Assembly (NCBI GenBank): GCA_902774115.1
Contig: CACYHH010000005.1
Coordinates: 1 to 64,000, forward strand
Direction of reading: 5' to 3'
DNA: 64,000 nucleotides
Origin: an uncultured Spirochaetales bacterium
Lineage (GTDB): Bacteria; UBP6; UBA1177
Both the position numbers and the translations under genes were made by a program. Of this stretch, positions 25,953 through 34,603 are shown in pieces (the first letter of the stretch is position 1; the number at the start of each line of letters is the position of its first letter). Under the pieces are notes generated by a model. It saw only the letters and a list, made by a program, of their open reading frames with translations, searched no databases and was not told the DNA's origin.

Positions 25953-27053
25953 ATGAAGGAAAAGTTCTTGTTTTTGTTGCTTGTTTCGGTCGTTGCCCTT
26001 GTTTTTGCGGTTTCTTGTTCGGATGATGAAGAAGGTGAGAGCGAGGCAAAGACAAACTGCAATTCAAATGTTGACTGCAACAGGGATTCTTACTGCGATC
26101 TCGACAATCCTCAGCAGGATGCCGAACTCGGAATGCTTGTTTATTTCTGCAAAAAAAGACAGATCTGCTCTACTCAGGCTGACTGTCCCATCAACTGGAA
26201 GTGTAAGGAAAATGAAGGTTTCTGCATAACGAAAAAGGAAGCCGAAGGAATTATGTGCAAGTCGAATGACGACTGCAAGGATCCGAATTACCCGATATGT
26301 AATCTTGCAAACGGAGAATGCCGTTCTTCCGGCGGTGAAATCAGTGACAACGACGATCCGTTGGAAGACAATGATGAAGACACTCCCGGCACGGAAGTCG
26401 ACGATGAAGAAGAAGTGAACGACAACGAGCCTTCCGGGAAGGACGATGATGTAAGTGACAACGATGCCGATAATTCATCCGATACGGGTCTCGGAAAAAC
26501 CGTTATGACCGAAAATTTTGAAGACGGCGGCTTGCAATGGACGATAGTTCCGGCAAACGAGGAGAATCCGTGCTGGAAAATCGGCACTCCGACGAGCGGA
26601 CCGGGAGAAGCTCGCAGCGGAAACAATGTCGCGGCGACCAACCTTGAAGAAACTTATTCTTCAAACTGCAAGGATCTGATGTATTACAGCACGTCAATAT
26701 CGGTTCCGTCTAATGGAAAACCCGAAATATCGTTCTATGCATGGGTCGATCTTATCGGAAACGGCTATTCACCTTACGATTATGTCGAAGTCTTAGTTAA
26801 GAAAAGCGACGATATGTGGGAACTTGTCGATGACGGTATCCTTCTTTCGGCGGACACTCCTTCTTCGCCGCTTGCAGCTCTTGACAACCACAAGACAAAA
26901 ATTACGAAGCAGCTCGGAACCCAGTACTACAAGTTCACCGGCGACCTTTCGGCTTTTAAAGGGAAAAGTATCGATATCGGTTTCCGTTTTACGACGGATG
27001 ACTCCGATGAAGCTGCCGGTTTCTATCTCGATGATATAACTGTATCTTATTGA
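25953..27053 (+). CDS. Cys-rich lipoprotein with C-terminal jelly-roll-like domain
   Basis: 366 residues, AGGAGTG before the ATG. Lipobox FAVSC at residue 22. Residues about 35-125 contain three Cys-rich modules (NVDCNRDSYCD, ADCPINWKC, DDCKDPNYPIC), typical of myxobacterial surface lipoproteins. An Asp/Glu-rich linker spans about 130-185. The C-terminal 180 residues (TENFEDGGLQWTI to FYLDDITVSY) read as a MAM/immune-inhibitor-type beta-sandwich. Probably a surface-exposed binding protein; ligand unknown. Confidence 0.8.
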   Translation: MKEKFLFLLLVSVVALVFAVSCSDDEEGESEAKTNCNSNVDCNRDSYCDLDNPQQDAELGMLVYFCKKRQICSTQADCPINWKCKENEGFCITKKEAEGIMCKSNDDCKDPNYPICNLANGECRSSGGEISDNDDPLEDNDEDTPGTEVDDEEEVNDNEPSGKDDDVSDNDADNSSDTGLGKTVMTENFEDGGLQWTIVPANEENPCWKIGTPTSGPGEARSGNNVAATNLEETYSSNCKDLMYYSTSISVPSNGKPEISFYAWVDLIGNGYSPYDYVEVLVKKSDDMWELVDDGILLSADTPSSPLAALDNHKTKITKQLGTQYYKFTGDLSAFKGKSIDIGFRFTTDDSDEAAGFYLDDITVSY

Positions 27054-27094
27054 TCAGGACGGCTCTTGTTCTGAATGTTTTGTGAGAGGAAGTT

Positions 27095-28612
27095 TTGATA
27101 ACGAATATTACTGCTGATTTTGAAGAAAAATATATAGGAACGGTAATAAACGACCGCTATAAAATAATCGAACTCGTGGGAACAGGCGGAATGGGAAGCG
27201 TCTATCTCGCCGAACATGAGATCCTGAGGAAAAAAGTCGCGATCAAGATTCTGCATTACGAGCAGAGTAAGCGCAAGGACACGGTGGAAAGGTTCAAGCG
27301 TGAAGCCATCGCGGCATCGAACATCGGTCAGGACAACATTGTCGACGTTACCGATTTCGGATACACCGAAGAGGGAAACGCCTATTTCGTCATGGAGTAT
27401 GTCGAAGGACGTTCTCTTGCCGACGTTATGAAGGAACAGCCCGTTCTTCCGCTGGAATTCGCTGTTTCGGTTGCCGCACAGATAGCGGTTGCGCTCTATT
27501 CGGCGCACGGAAAAGGGATAATCCACAGGGATCTCAAGCCTGAAAATATTCTGCTGACAAACAAGGACGGCAACTATCCTTTTGTCAAAATCGTTGATTT
27601 CGGTATTTCAAAGATACTTCAGGCCGATGCAAAACCGGACGAGCGTCTGCGTACTCTTACGAAATCGGGCGCGATTTTCGGAACTCCGGAGTATATGTCG
27701 CCGGAGCAGGCTGCGGGAGAGAGTGTCGAACCCGCTTCCGACATCTATTCTCTGGGTGTCATAATGTATGAGATGCTCACTGGCAGACTTCCGTTTTTTG
27801 ATGATAACTACATGAAAATACTGCATAAACATCAGTATGAATTTCCTGAGTTGCCGAGCAATGTAAACCCCGACATTCCGTCCGATGTCAATGCGCTGAT
27901 AATGAAATGCCTCGAAAAGAAGCCTTTCAACAGATACGGCACAATGATGCTTCTTCTCAACGATCTGAAAAATATTTACCTGAAATACAATCTCGAAGAA
28001 AAGATCAGTCTTGCATTCCTTTTCAATTCGGGAACCGTCAGAAGCATGAATCCCGCTGCTGACATGATTTCGAGCGAAGATATAATCAGGATGCTCAATT
28101 CGTCGCATGATGAAAAGGTAAAGCATGTTTCGATCGAAGAAAACCGTTCTTCGGGAACAATTCTCAAGGTTTTGGTCGTCTGCATTCTTCTGATCGTGGC
28201 AGGAATTGCGGTCTATACTTTTTTGAGAAAGCAGAATCCGCCGATGATGGCTGAACGTACCGAAATTTCGAAGTATGACACTCCGAAAACTGCCAAGGTC
28301 TCGGGCGAAAAGGAGAAACCGGATAAAAAAACCGCTGAACAGCCCAAAAAAACGGCGTCAAACGGCAAAAAAAGCGTTCCGATGATGAAGCTGACAGTTA
28401 ATTCGAATATCAAAGGTGTCAGAGTTTTCAACAACGAAAACGGCAAAACGATCTGCAGGACGCCATGCACGAAAAAGCTGCCGAGAAAAGAATCGGAAGT
28501 GCTGATTCTCGGTTTTGAATACGAAGACTATTCGATAAAACCTATGGCGGTCACGCTTGACAAGGATATGACGGTCAATTTGAACCTTAAACAGGAGGTG
28601 GATAATGGCTAA
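27095..28612 (+). CDS. Hanks-type Ser/Thr protein kinase with transmembrane anchor and PEGA-like tail
   Basis: 505 residues. The start must be the TTG at 27095, preceded by GAGAGGAAG: the next in-frame ATG lies inside the glycine loop. Kinase domain about 22-295: loop VGTGGMGSVY, Lys51, HRDLKPEN with Asp146, DFG 168-170 and the activation segment GTPEYMSPEQ. A single membrane helix lies at about 352-373 (LKVLVVCILLIVAGIAVYTF), and the extracytoplasmic tail ends in a PEGA-like domain (LTVNSNIKGVRVFNNENG.T.C.TPC). It probably senses the envelope and phosphorylates cytoplasmic proteins. It overlaps phoH by 8 bp. The PP2C at 15525 may reverse its action. Confidence 0.92.
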   Translation: MITNITADFEEKYIGTVINDRYKIIELVGTGGMGSVYLAEHEILRKKVAIKILHYEQSKRKDTVERFKREAIAASNIGQDNIVDVTDFGYTEEGNAYFVMEYVEGRSLADVMKEQPVLPLEFAVSVAAQIAVALYSAHGKGIIHRDLKPENILLTNKDGNYPFVKIVDFGISKILQADAKPDERLRTLTKSGAIFGTPEYMSPEQAAGESVEPASDIYSLGVIMYEMLTGRLPFFDDNYMKILHKHQYEFPELPSNVNPDIPSDVNALIMKCLEKKPFNRYGTMMLLLNDLKNIYLKYNLEEKISLAFLFNSGTVRSMNPAADMISSEDIIRMLNSSHDEKVKHVSIEENRSSGTILKVLVVCILLIVAGIAVYTFLRKQNPPMMAERTEISKYDTPKTAKVSGEKEKPDKKTAEQPKKTASNGKKSVPMMKLTVNSNIKGVRVFNNENGKTICRTPCTKKLPRKESEVLILGFEYEDYSIKPMAVTLDKDMTVNLNLKQEVDNG

Positions 28613-29933
28613 AAAGATTTTTGTCCTCGACACCAATGTTCTGATTTCCGATCCGAAGGCGATCTTCAATTTCGATGAGCACGACATTGTCGTTCCGATC
28701 GTCGTTATCGAAGAGCTTGACAAGTTCAAAAAAGATATGAATCAGGTCGGTCTGGCGGCTCGAGCCTTTGCGCGTCATATCGAAGAACTCCGCCAGCAGG
28801 GAAGCCTTCTTGACGGTGTTGCGCTTCCTGGAGGAGGTTCGATAAGAATAGACATTACAGGCGAATTCGAGCTTCCGGGCGCAAAACTCGCTTCGGGATA
28901 CGCTGACAATGTAATTCTCTGCGCCGCTTACAAAATCACGAAAGACAATCCTGACAGAGAGGTCATTCTCGTAAGCAAGGACGTAAATCTCCGCATCAAA
29001 GCTGATGTTTACGGCATAAAGGCTGAAAATTACAGAAACGATACAGTCAATTTCAACAAACTGCCTACAGGATACGAAACTTTGAGTATCGAAGGTGCCT
29101 TCATCGACCGCGTTTTTGAGGAAAAGAAGATCCCGCTTGATTCTCTTGCTGGAACTCCTTTCGAAACGGCGCATGCGAACCAGTTCTTCAAACTTGTCGA
29201 TGCCGAGATCGGCGAGCAGCACACGGCGACAGTCAGGTTCGATCCTTTTGAAAACGCCCTTGTTCCGCTCAAACAGTTCAAGGAAGTCTGGGGGCTCAAG
29301 GCGAGGAACTTTGCCCAGAGGCTTGCTCTGGATCTTCTGATGGACGACAGAGTAAAGCTCGTCAGCCTTATCGGAACGGCGGGAACGGGAAAGACCCTTC
29401 TTGCGATCGCGGCAGGTTTGCAGAAGTGCCTTGAAGAGGGAAAATACACGAAAATGCTCGTTGCAAGACCGATCTATCCGATGGGAAAAGATATCGGTTT
29501 CCTTCCCGGTACGATCGATGAAAAGCTCAAACCGTGGATGCAGCCCGTTTTCGACAATCTGGAATATCTTCTTGCCGATCACGACATGAACAGCATGGGC
29601 AAGATGAACGAGCTCATGGCGAGCAAAGTAATTGAAGTCGAAGCTCTCACCTACATCCGCGGAAGAAGCATTCCCGAGCAGTTCATCATCGTCGACGAAG
29701 CGCAGAACCTTACTCCGCATGAGATCAAAACGATCGTTTCGAGAGTCGGCGAGAACACGAAAATGGTTCTCACCGGTGACCCGTTCCAGATCGACAACCC
29801 GTACATGAACGAGTCGAACAACGGTCTGAGCTACATCGTAGACCGTTTCAAAGACCTTGCCCTTGCAGGACATATAACTCTTGAAAAAGGCGAGCGTTCC
29901 GCACTTGCAAACGCAGCCGCAGAGCTTCTGTAG
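28605..29933 (+). CDS. PIN-PhoH ATPase/ribonuclease
   Basis: 442 residues with two domains. N-terminal PIN nuclease (about 1-145): FVLDTNVLISDP and the acidic residues near VSKDVNLR. C-terminal PhoH-like AAA-type ATPase (about 240-442): Walker A GTAGTGKT, Walker B FIIVDEAQNLT and the GDPFQID sensor. This is the PhoH2/YlaK arrangement, linked to RNA unwinding and cleavage in other bacteria. AGGAGGT before ATG. Overlaps the upstream kinase gene by 8 bp. Confidence 0.93.
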   Translation: MAKKIFVLDTNVLISDPKAIFNFDEHDIVVPIVVIEELDKFKKDMNQVGLAARAFARHIEELRQQGSLLDGVALPGGGSIRIDITGEFELPGAKLASGYADNVILCAAYKITKDNPDREVILVSKDVNLRIKADVYGIKAENYRNDTVNFNKLPTGYETLSIEGAFIDRVFEEKKIPLDSLAGTPFETAHANQFFKLVDAEIGEQHTATVRFDPFENALVPLKQFKEVWGLKARNFAQRLALDLLMDDRVKLVSLIGTAGTGKTLLAIAAGLQKCLEEGKYTKMLVARPIYPMGKDIGFLPGTIDEKLKPWMQPVFDNLEYLLADHDMNSMGKMNELMASKVIEVEALTYIRGRSIPEQFIIVDEAQNLTPHEIKTIVSRVGENTKMVLTGDPFQIDNPYMNESNNGLSYIVDRFKDLALAGHITLEKGERSALANAAAELL

Positions 29934-29936
29934 AAT

Positions 29937-30689
29937 ATGAAGATCGTAGTTCTTGGCGATGTCCATTCGAATCTGCCCGCTCTGGAAGCGGTTATGAAAG
30001 AGATCAGGGAAAACATCAGACCCGATCTCATTCTGTTTTCAGGCGATGCTGTGGGTTACGGGCCGTGGCCGGGAGAAACTATTGATATTCTTAAGGAAGT
30101 TGTTGACTTCGGCGTGCTTGGCAACCACGATGCAGGTATAGTCGGAAAGACTGATATCAACGATTATTACGATGCTGTGAGATATGTCATCAACTGGACG
30201 ACTGATATTCTGACGAACGAGCAGTTCGCGTTTCTTGACCGTCTGAAATACATTCATGTCTACGATGCGGCGCACTGTCTCCTTTCGCACGGTTCTCCGA
30301 GAATGCCGGAAAGATACGACTACATCTTCAACTGCCGTGGTGTGAACCGCCTTTATGATGTCGCGCCGTTCCTTCAGAGAGTGAATTTCGTCGGTCACAG
30401 CCACTACACGAATCTTTTTCTGCTGACAGGCAACAATCAGTCGGTCGAGCTTAATATCGCAGGCGGAGAAATCGATATTTCGACTCTCCCGAATCCGGTC
30501 GTATGCGTCTGCGGTTCGGTCGGTCAGCCGCGTGACGGAGATCCGAGATCGAGTTTCGTTTCGTACGATACAGACACAAAAATCATCAAATATCACAGAG
30601 TCGAATACAATTTTGAGCTGACCATCAACAAAATCAGGGCTCTGCGTCTGCCTGCTTCATTCGGAGAAAGACTTAGAAATGGCTGCTGA
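29937..30689 (+). CDS. Calcineurin-like metallophosphoesterase
   Basis: 250 residues with the family metal motifs: GDVHSN (about residue 7), GDAVGYGPWP (about 36), LGNHD (about 61), a mid-protein LSHGSPR and GHSHY (about 150). Cytoplasmic by appearance. Substrate not predictable, though this subgroup (YfcE/YmdB-like architecture) includes phosphodiesterases acting on nucleotides. The start is 3 bp after phoH; the end overlaps lipB by 11 bp. Confidence 0.88.
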   Translation: MKIVVLGDVHSNLPALEAVMKEIRENIRPDLILFSGDAVGYGPWPGETIDILKEVVDFGVLGNHDAGIVGKTDINDYYDAVRYVINWTTDILTNEQFAFLDRLKYIHVYDAAHCLLSHGSPRMPERYDYIFNCRGVNRLYDVAPFLQRVNFVGHSHYTNLFLLTGNNQSVELNIAGGEIDISTLPNPVVCVCGSVGQPRDGDPRSSFVSYDTDTKIIKYHRVEYNFELTINKIRALRLPASFGERLRNGC

Positions 30690-31311
30690 AATTCCGTTCA
30701 GGATATTTGAAAACACCTGCGATTACGGCGAAATCCTTGAGCTTCAGGAAAATCTTAGAAACGATGTCATTGCAAAAAACAGCGCAGGCTGTGTCCTGTT
30801 TCTTGAGCATGATCCCGTCTACACTTCGGGGCTTCGCGGCAAACAAGAGGATTTCATCAAACCGACAGGAAACATTCCGGTTTACAACATCAGGCGCGGC
30901 GGAGAGCTCACTTTTCACGGACCGGGACAACTTGTTGTATATCCGGTGATCGATTTCAGAAATTACGGATTCGCTTCGATTAAAGAGTTTGTTCTCTTTT
31001 TTGCAAACGCTATAAAAAATGTCCTGACCGGTTTCTGCGGAGTGAAAAACCTTGAATGGCACGATGAAAAGGCGGGGCTCTGGGTCGAAGACCGTAAAAT
31101 TGCCTTTACAGGAATGCACTTTAAAAAATTTGTTCCGATACATGGATTTTCTGTCAACATTTCCAATGACTTATCCTATTTCTCAAGAATTGTCCCGTGC
31201 GGAATGCCTAACTGCAGGATCACTTCTGTCAAAAATGAAACCGGAACAATTTTCCAAGTGAAGGACGTCGCTGCAGAAATAGTTGCCGAAATAAATAAAA
31301 ATAACAGTTAA
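30679..31311 (+). CDS. lipB: Octanoyl-[ACP]:protein N-octanoyltransferase
   Basis: Transfers octanoate from acyl carrier protein to lipoyl domains, first step of lipoic acid attachment. 210 residues. Motifs: RRGGELTFHGPGQL at 72-85, catalytic Lys140 (RKIAF) and catalytic Cys174 (IVPCGM), with NISNDLSYF before it. lipA is not in the window. Last gene of the kinase-phoH-phosphoesterase-lipB run. Confidence 0.94.
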   Translation: MAAEIPFRIFENTCDYGEILELQENLRNDVIAKNSAGCVLFLEHDPVYTSGLRGKQEDFIKPTGNIPVYNIRRGGELTFHGPGQLVVYPVIDFRNYGFASIKEFVLFFANAIKNVLTGFCGVKNLEWHDEKAGLWVEDRKIAFTGMHFKKFVPIHGFSVNISNDLSYFSRIVPCGMPNCRITSVKNETGTIFQVKDVAAEIVAEINKNNS

Positions 31312-31325
31312 GGTGTTGTTTTTTA

Positions 31326-31353
31326 TTGCTTTTTCGTTCAAAATTCCGATAAT
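31326..31353 (+). promoter_or_regulatory. Predicted sigma70 promoter for the GDPIM lipoprotein cluster
   Basis: TTGCTT at 31326-31331, 16-bp spacer, GATAAT at 31348-31353, 32 bp before the start at 31386. Confidence 0.45.
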
Positions 31354-31385
31354 TGAACAGGAAGATGAAAAATAAGGAGGTTTCC

Positions 31386-34300
31386 ATGAGAAGGTTTTTG
31401 ATTCCGGTTCTTGTTTTTGTCGCGGTTTTCGCTGTTTCATGCAGCGGCAAGAAAAAAACGCAGGAAGAAAACGACTATATCGAGAAAGTGTCGAAGGAAA
31501 TCAAGGCAGAGGAAGGCGGAAAAGTCGAAAGTTCCGACGGAAAGACTTCGGTCGAGATTCCAGCAGGAGCGCTGGATGGCGACATGACAATCACTATGAC
31601 TATTTACGAGGCTGCTGCTTTCCCGAATGATGAAAGCGGAAAAATCGTGAGCAAAGTAGTGGATTTTGAACCATCGGGCACGATTTTCAAAAAACCCGTT
31701 ATAATTACGATGGCTGTGGAAGAGACTTTTGAAAAGAAAATTCTGACTGCAGCGGTTTTCAAAGATACCGAAAGCAGGTGGAGTTATAACGAGCACGGGG
31801 TTTATGCGGTTCTTGCCGGAAGAGATGCCGGCGGTGACCCGATAATGCTGAGTGCAGGAGGCGATCCTATAATGCTCAACGCAGGCGGTGATCCGATTAT
31901 GATGGATGCAGGCGGCGATCCGATTATGCTTGCGGCTGGCGGCGACCCGATAATGCTTGCTGCCGGAGGTGATCCGATAATGCAGAATGCGGCAGGCGAC
32001 CCGATCATGAACTCGGCTGCCGGAGACCCGATCATGATGACAACAGGTCATTTCACAGCTTATACTTTCATCGTGCTTGAGTCTGAAGAGGAATCGTCGG
32101 ATACTGAAATATCAGATATTGATGATACTGATACGGCCGGACCCGATGATGATACCGATTCAGATACAACCAAACCTGACGATGATACAGATACAGACAC
32201 TGCTGAGCCGGAGCCTGAACCGGTTTATTCCAAAGTTCTGTGTACAAACATGGCAATATGTACCGACGGCAACAAAAGCCAGATTTATTGTCCGAAAGAA
32301 GGTGAACCTTTCTATGGTCAGGATGCTCAGTATGCGGCGAGAAAAGGGTGTGTTCCTCATCACAGCTACACCGAAATTCCTTCTGATAATGAGGAAGTAC
32401 CTTTTGTAAAGGACAATGTCACAGGTTTGACATGGTGGTTTACCGGTGAAAGCGGAACTTTTGAAAATATGAAAAACAACTGTGATGTTTCTTACGGCGG
32501 AATAGACAGCTGGCGTCTGCCGACCCAGAAAGAACTTCTTACTCTTACTGACCTCGGCAGGATTCGCGGCGCAATGATAGATCCGGTGTATTTCAGCATA
32601 ATTTATGAAGATTATGAAGTTAACGGACAATATACCTATACGCTGAGTGCCGGTGGAAATTATATCTATATCGCGGCTTTGGGTATGATTGTAAACAAAG
32701 ATATTTTCGGCGGTGAGGAACCTGAAGGTTTGCTCATCTGTGTCAGCGGAGAAGAATACGGAAAAGTCAATGCGGAAAATTACACTACTGTCACGCGAAA
32801 CGGCGAAAATATGATTTCTGATTCAGCAACGAATCTGTTCTGGGAAGGTTATTCCATGGATGTGGATAGTTGGCAAGGGGCTCTTTCCTATTGTGCAAAC
32901 CTTCAATATGCAGGATATTCAGACTGGAGGCTTCCCAACAGGAACGAACTTGCGAGCCTTGTCGACTATTCAAAAGCAGGAACGGGAGCGGAAGTGATTT
33001 CATCTTTCCCGGGTATGACTCCTGATATGTTCTGGACTTCGACTCCGGGAAATATCGGTAGCAACAACTGGATCGTCGATATGAAGAGCGGAGTTGTCTC
33101 TCAGATGACAACGGATGAAATGGAAGAAGAACAAACTTTCTTAGTGCGCTGCGTAAGGAGCGATCTTATTGAAAAACCTGAAATTCCCAATTGCGACGAA
33201 ACAGGAATCGCACCTTGCAAGGATGCAAACGGAACAATCTGGTCTTCGGTAATATATCCCGAAATTTTTGCGGATTTCGACCAGTCTGGATTGTACGAGG
33301 AAGAATGCGGGGATTATCTTCCGGAAGAGGGAGAATGTGAAGAGGAAACAATTGTCGAATGGTCGGTTCTCGCTGATATGTGCCGTTATCTGAGCGAAAA
33401 TGATTCGAACAAGTGGAGACTTCCGACAATAGATGAAATCCGCGGAATCATGACGAGCGAAAAACTTAAAAAGGGCGGCGCATGCGGTTTGACGGACGAA
33501 TGTTATGAAGTTTCATGCGTAAGCGGAGCAGTGGAAGAAGAGAATTGTACGACTGAAGGCGCATCGCAGACGGCTCTGTACGATTACGGATTGATTGTTT
33601 CTGATGTCTGGCAGTTTGGGTCAGGCTACATTGGGCTGTGGGGGTTCAATTTGAATGAGGGGAGCCTGAAATATCCGGCTGAAGTATTCCGTGTTTCCAA
33701 ACTTGTCCAGCGTTGTGTTCTTGACGAAAGCCTGAACTATGAAAAAACCCCGTATTATGATGCTGACAGAGGACTTCACTGGTCTGATATTTCCCCTTAT
33801 TATATAGAAGCAGACGATGCTTATGCATATTGCAGCGGGCTTGCCGCAGAAGATCCTGATCACGACTGGACACTTCCGACAGTAGCGGCGCTCACGACTC
33901 TTCTCAGAGAGTGCGAAGACTCTTCCTGTGCAATAGATGTTACCGGAAAATATTCCGTTCTCGGAGATACTGCATGTTTATGGTCATCGGATTTTGATTT
34001 AAGCATTGCTGTGGAGATGAACTTTAAAGAGGCATATCCTGAGAATATCTATTTTGATGCTGATGACTACAAAGTTTTTGTTAAAGTCCGCTGTGTTTCC
34101 AGTGAACAGGAATGCGGTCCGGCAGACGAAACTCCATGCACAGATTCGTCGAGTGCTTTAATGTGGTCCGCTATGGCACCTGACCAACTGGATGTCGATG
34201 CAGCAGCTGCGTATTGTGAGAACCTGACTGAAGGAGGCTATCACGACTGGAGACTGCCTGACATCAATGAGCTGAGAACACTTATCGAAGAATGTGACGA

Positions 34301-34553
34301 GACGGTTACCGACGGTTCTTGCAGGATATCCGATCCGGATTATTTGAGCAGTGATGATTGGAATGAAGATAATTGTAAGTGCGAAGCTGGCGACAGTGGT
34401 TACAGCAAATTCGGAGATGCGGGAGAAGTTATACTCTGGTCGTCTTCAGTTAGGAGTGATAATTCTGATTTCAACTGGTATGTCGATTTTAGCTTCGGAG
34501 CTGTTGATAGTTCGCTTAATTCGGGTGGTCTTAATGTCCGCTGCGTGAGATAG
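31386..34553 (+). CDS. GDPIM-array DUF1566 lipoprotein, paralogue A
   Basis: 1055 residues from ATG 31386 after AAGGAGG; an earlier ATG at 31353 has no ribosome site. Signal ends FAVSC (Cys18, then Ser at +2). ZU5-like domain at about 40-145 with the marks VEIPAGALDGD and FEPSGTIFKKPV. Eight GDPIM nonapeptides occupy residues 148-219 and are followed by GHFTAYTF (His222-Phe-Thr). An Asp/Thr linker leads to five DUF1566-type modules, each with TGL.W or similar and a D/SWRLP..EL motif. The tail ends in the typical VRCVR strand. Likely a surface lipoprotein binding polymer or protein; function unknown. First of three tandem paralogues. Confidence 0.9.
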   Translation: MRRFLIPVLVFVAVFAVSCSGKKKTQEENDYIEKVSKEIKAEEGGKVESSDGKTSVEIPAGALDGDMTITMTIYEAAAFPNDESGKIVSKVVDFEPSGTIFKKPVIITMAVEETFEKKILTAAVFKDTESRWSYNEHGVYAVLAGRDAGGDPIMLSAGGDPIMLNAGGDPIMMDAGGDPIMLAAGGDPIMLAAGGDPIMQNAAGDPIMNSAAGDPIMMTTGHFTAYTFIVLESEEESSDTEISDIDDTDTAGPDDDTDSDTTKPDDDTDTDTAEPEPEPVYSKVLCTNMAICTDGNKSQIYCPKEGEPFYGQDAQYAARKGCVPHHSYTEIPSDNEEVPFVKDNVTGLTWWFTGESGTFENMKNNCDVSYGGIDSWRLPTQKELLTLTDLGRIRGAMIDPVYFSIIYEDYEVNGQYTYTLSAGGNYIYIAALGMIVNKDIFGGEEPEGLLICVSGEEYGKVNAENYTTVTRNGENMISDSATNLFWEGYSMDVDSWQGALSYCANLQYAGYSDWRLPNRNELASLVDYSKAGTGAEVISSFPGMTPDMFWTSTPGNIGSNNWIVDMKSGVVSQMTTDEMEEEQTFLVRCVRSDLIEKPEIPNCDETGIAPCKDANGTIWSSVIYPEIFADFDQSGLYEEECGDYLPEEGECEEETIVEWSVLADMCRYLSENDSNKWRLPTIDEIRGIMTSEKLKKGGACGLTDECYEVSCVSGAVEEENCTTEGASQTALYDYGLIVSDVWQFGSGYIGLWGFNLNEGSLKYPAEVFRVSKLVQRCVLDESLNYEKTPYYDADRGLHWSDISPYYIEADDAYAYCSGLAAEDPDHDWTLPTVAALTTLLRECEDSSCAIDVTGKYSVLGDTACLWSSDFDLSIAVEMNFKEAYPENIYFDADDYKVFVKVRCVSSEQECGPADETPCTDSSSALMWSAMAPDQLDVDAAAAYCENLTEGGYHDWRLPDINELRTLIEECDETVTDGSCRISDPDYLSSDDWNEDNCKCEAGDSGYSKFGDAGEVILWSSSVRSDNSDFNWYVDFSFGAVDSSLNSGGLNVRCVR
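31827..32042 (+). repeat. 27-bp GDPIM array, 8 copies (paralogue A)
   Basis: Eight head-to-tail 27-bp units, the first six with AGGDPIM and the last two with AAGDPIM; the final two units end in NS and MT as in paralogues B and C. Confidence 0.95.
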
Positions 34554-34561
34554 GATTCGTA

Positions 34562-34584
34562 GAGACGTCATAATATGGCGTCTC
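34562..34584. other. Inverted repeat after the stop of paralogue A
   Basis: GAGACGTCAT and ATGGCGTCTC separated by three bases; one G-U pair in a 10-bp stem. Six A, not T, follow, so it is not a canonical terminator on the plus strand. Confidence 0.6.
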
Positions 34585-34603
34585 AAAAAATAGGGAGGGT
34601 TCC

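Noticed and set aside
28587-29966. 459-codon minus-strand frame opposite phoH
   Set aside because: phoH on the plus strand has full PIN and PhoH motifs, ribosome site and coupling; the antisense frame shows no recognisable motif.
34562-34584. Hairpin after paralogue A as a terminator
   Set aside because: It is followed by A, not T, on the coding strand.
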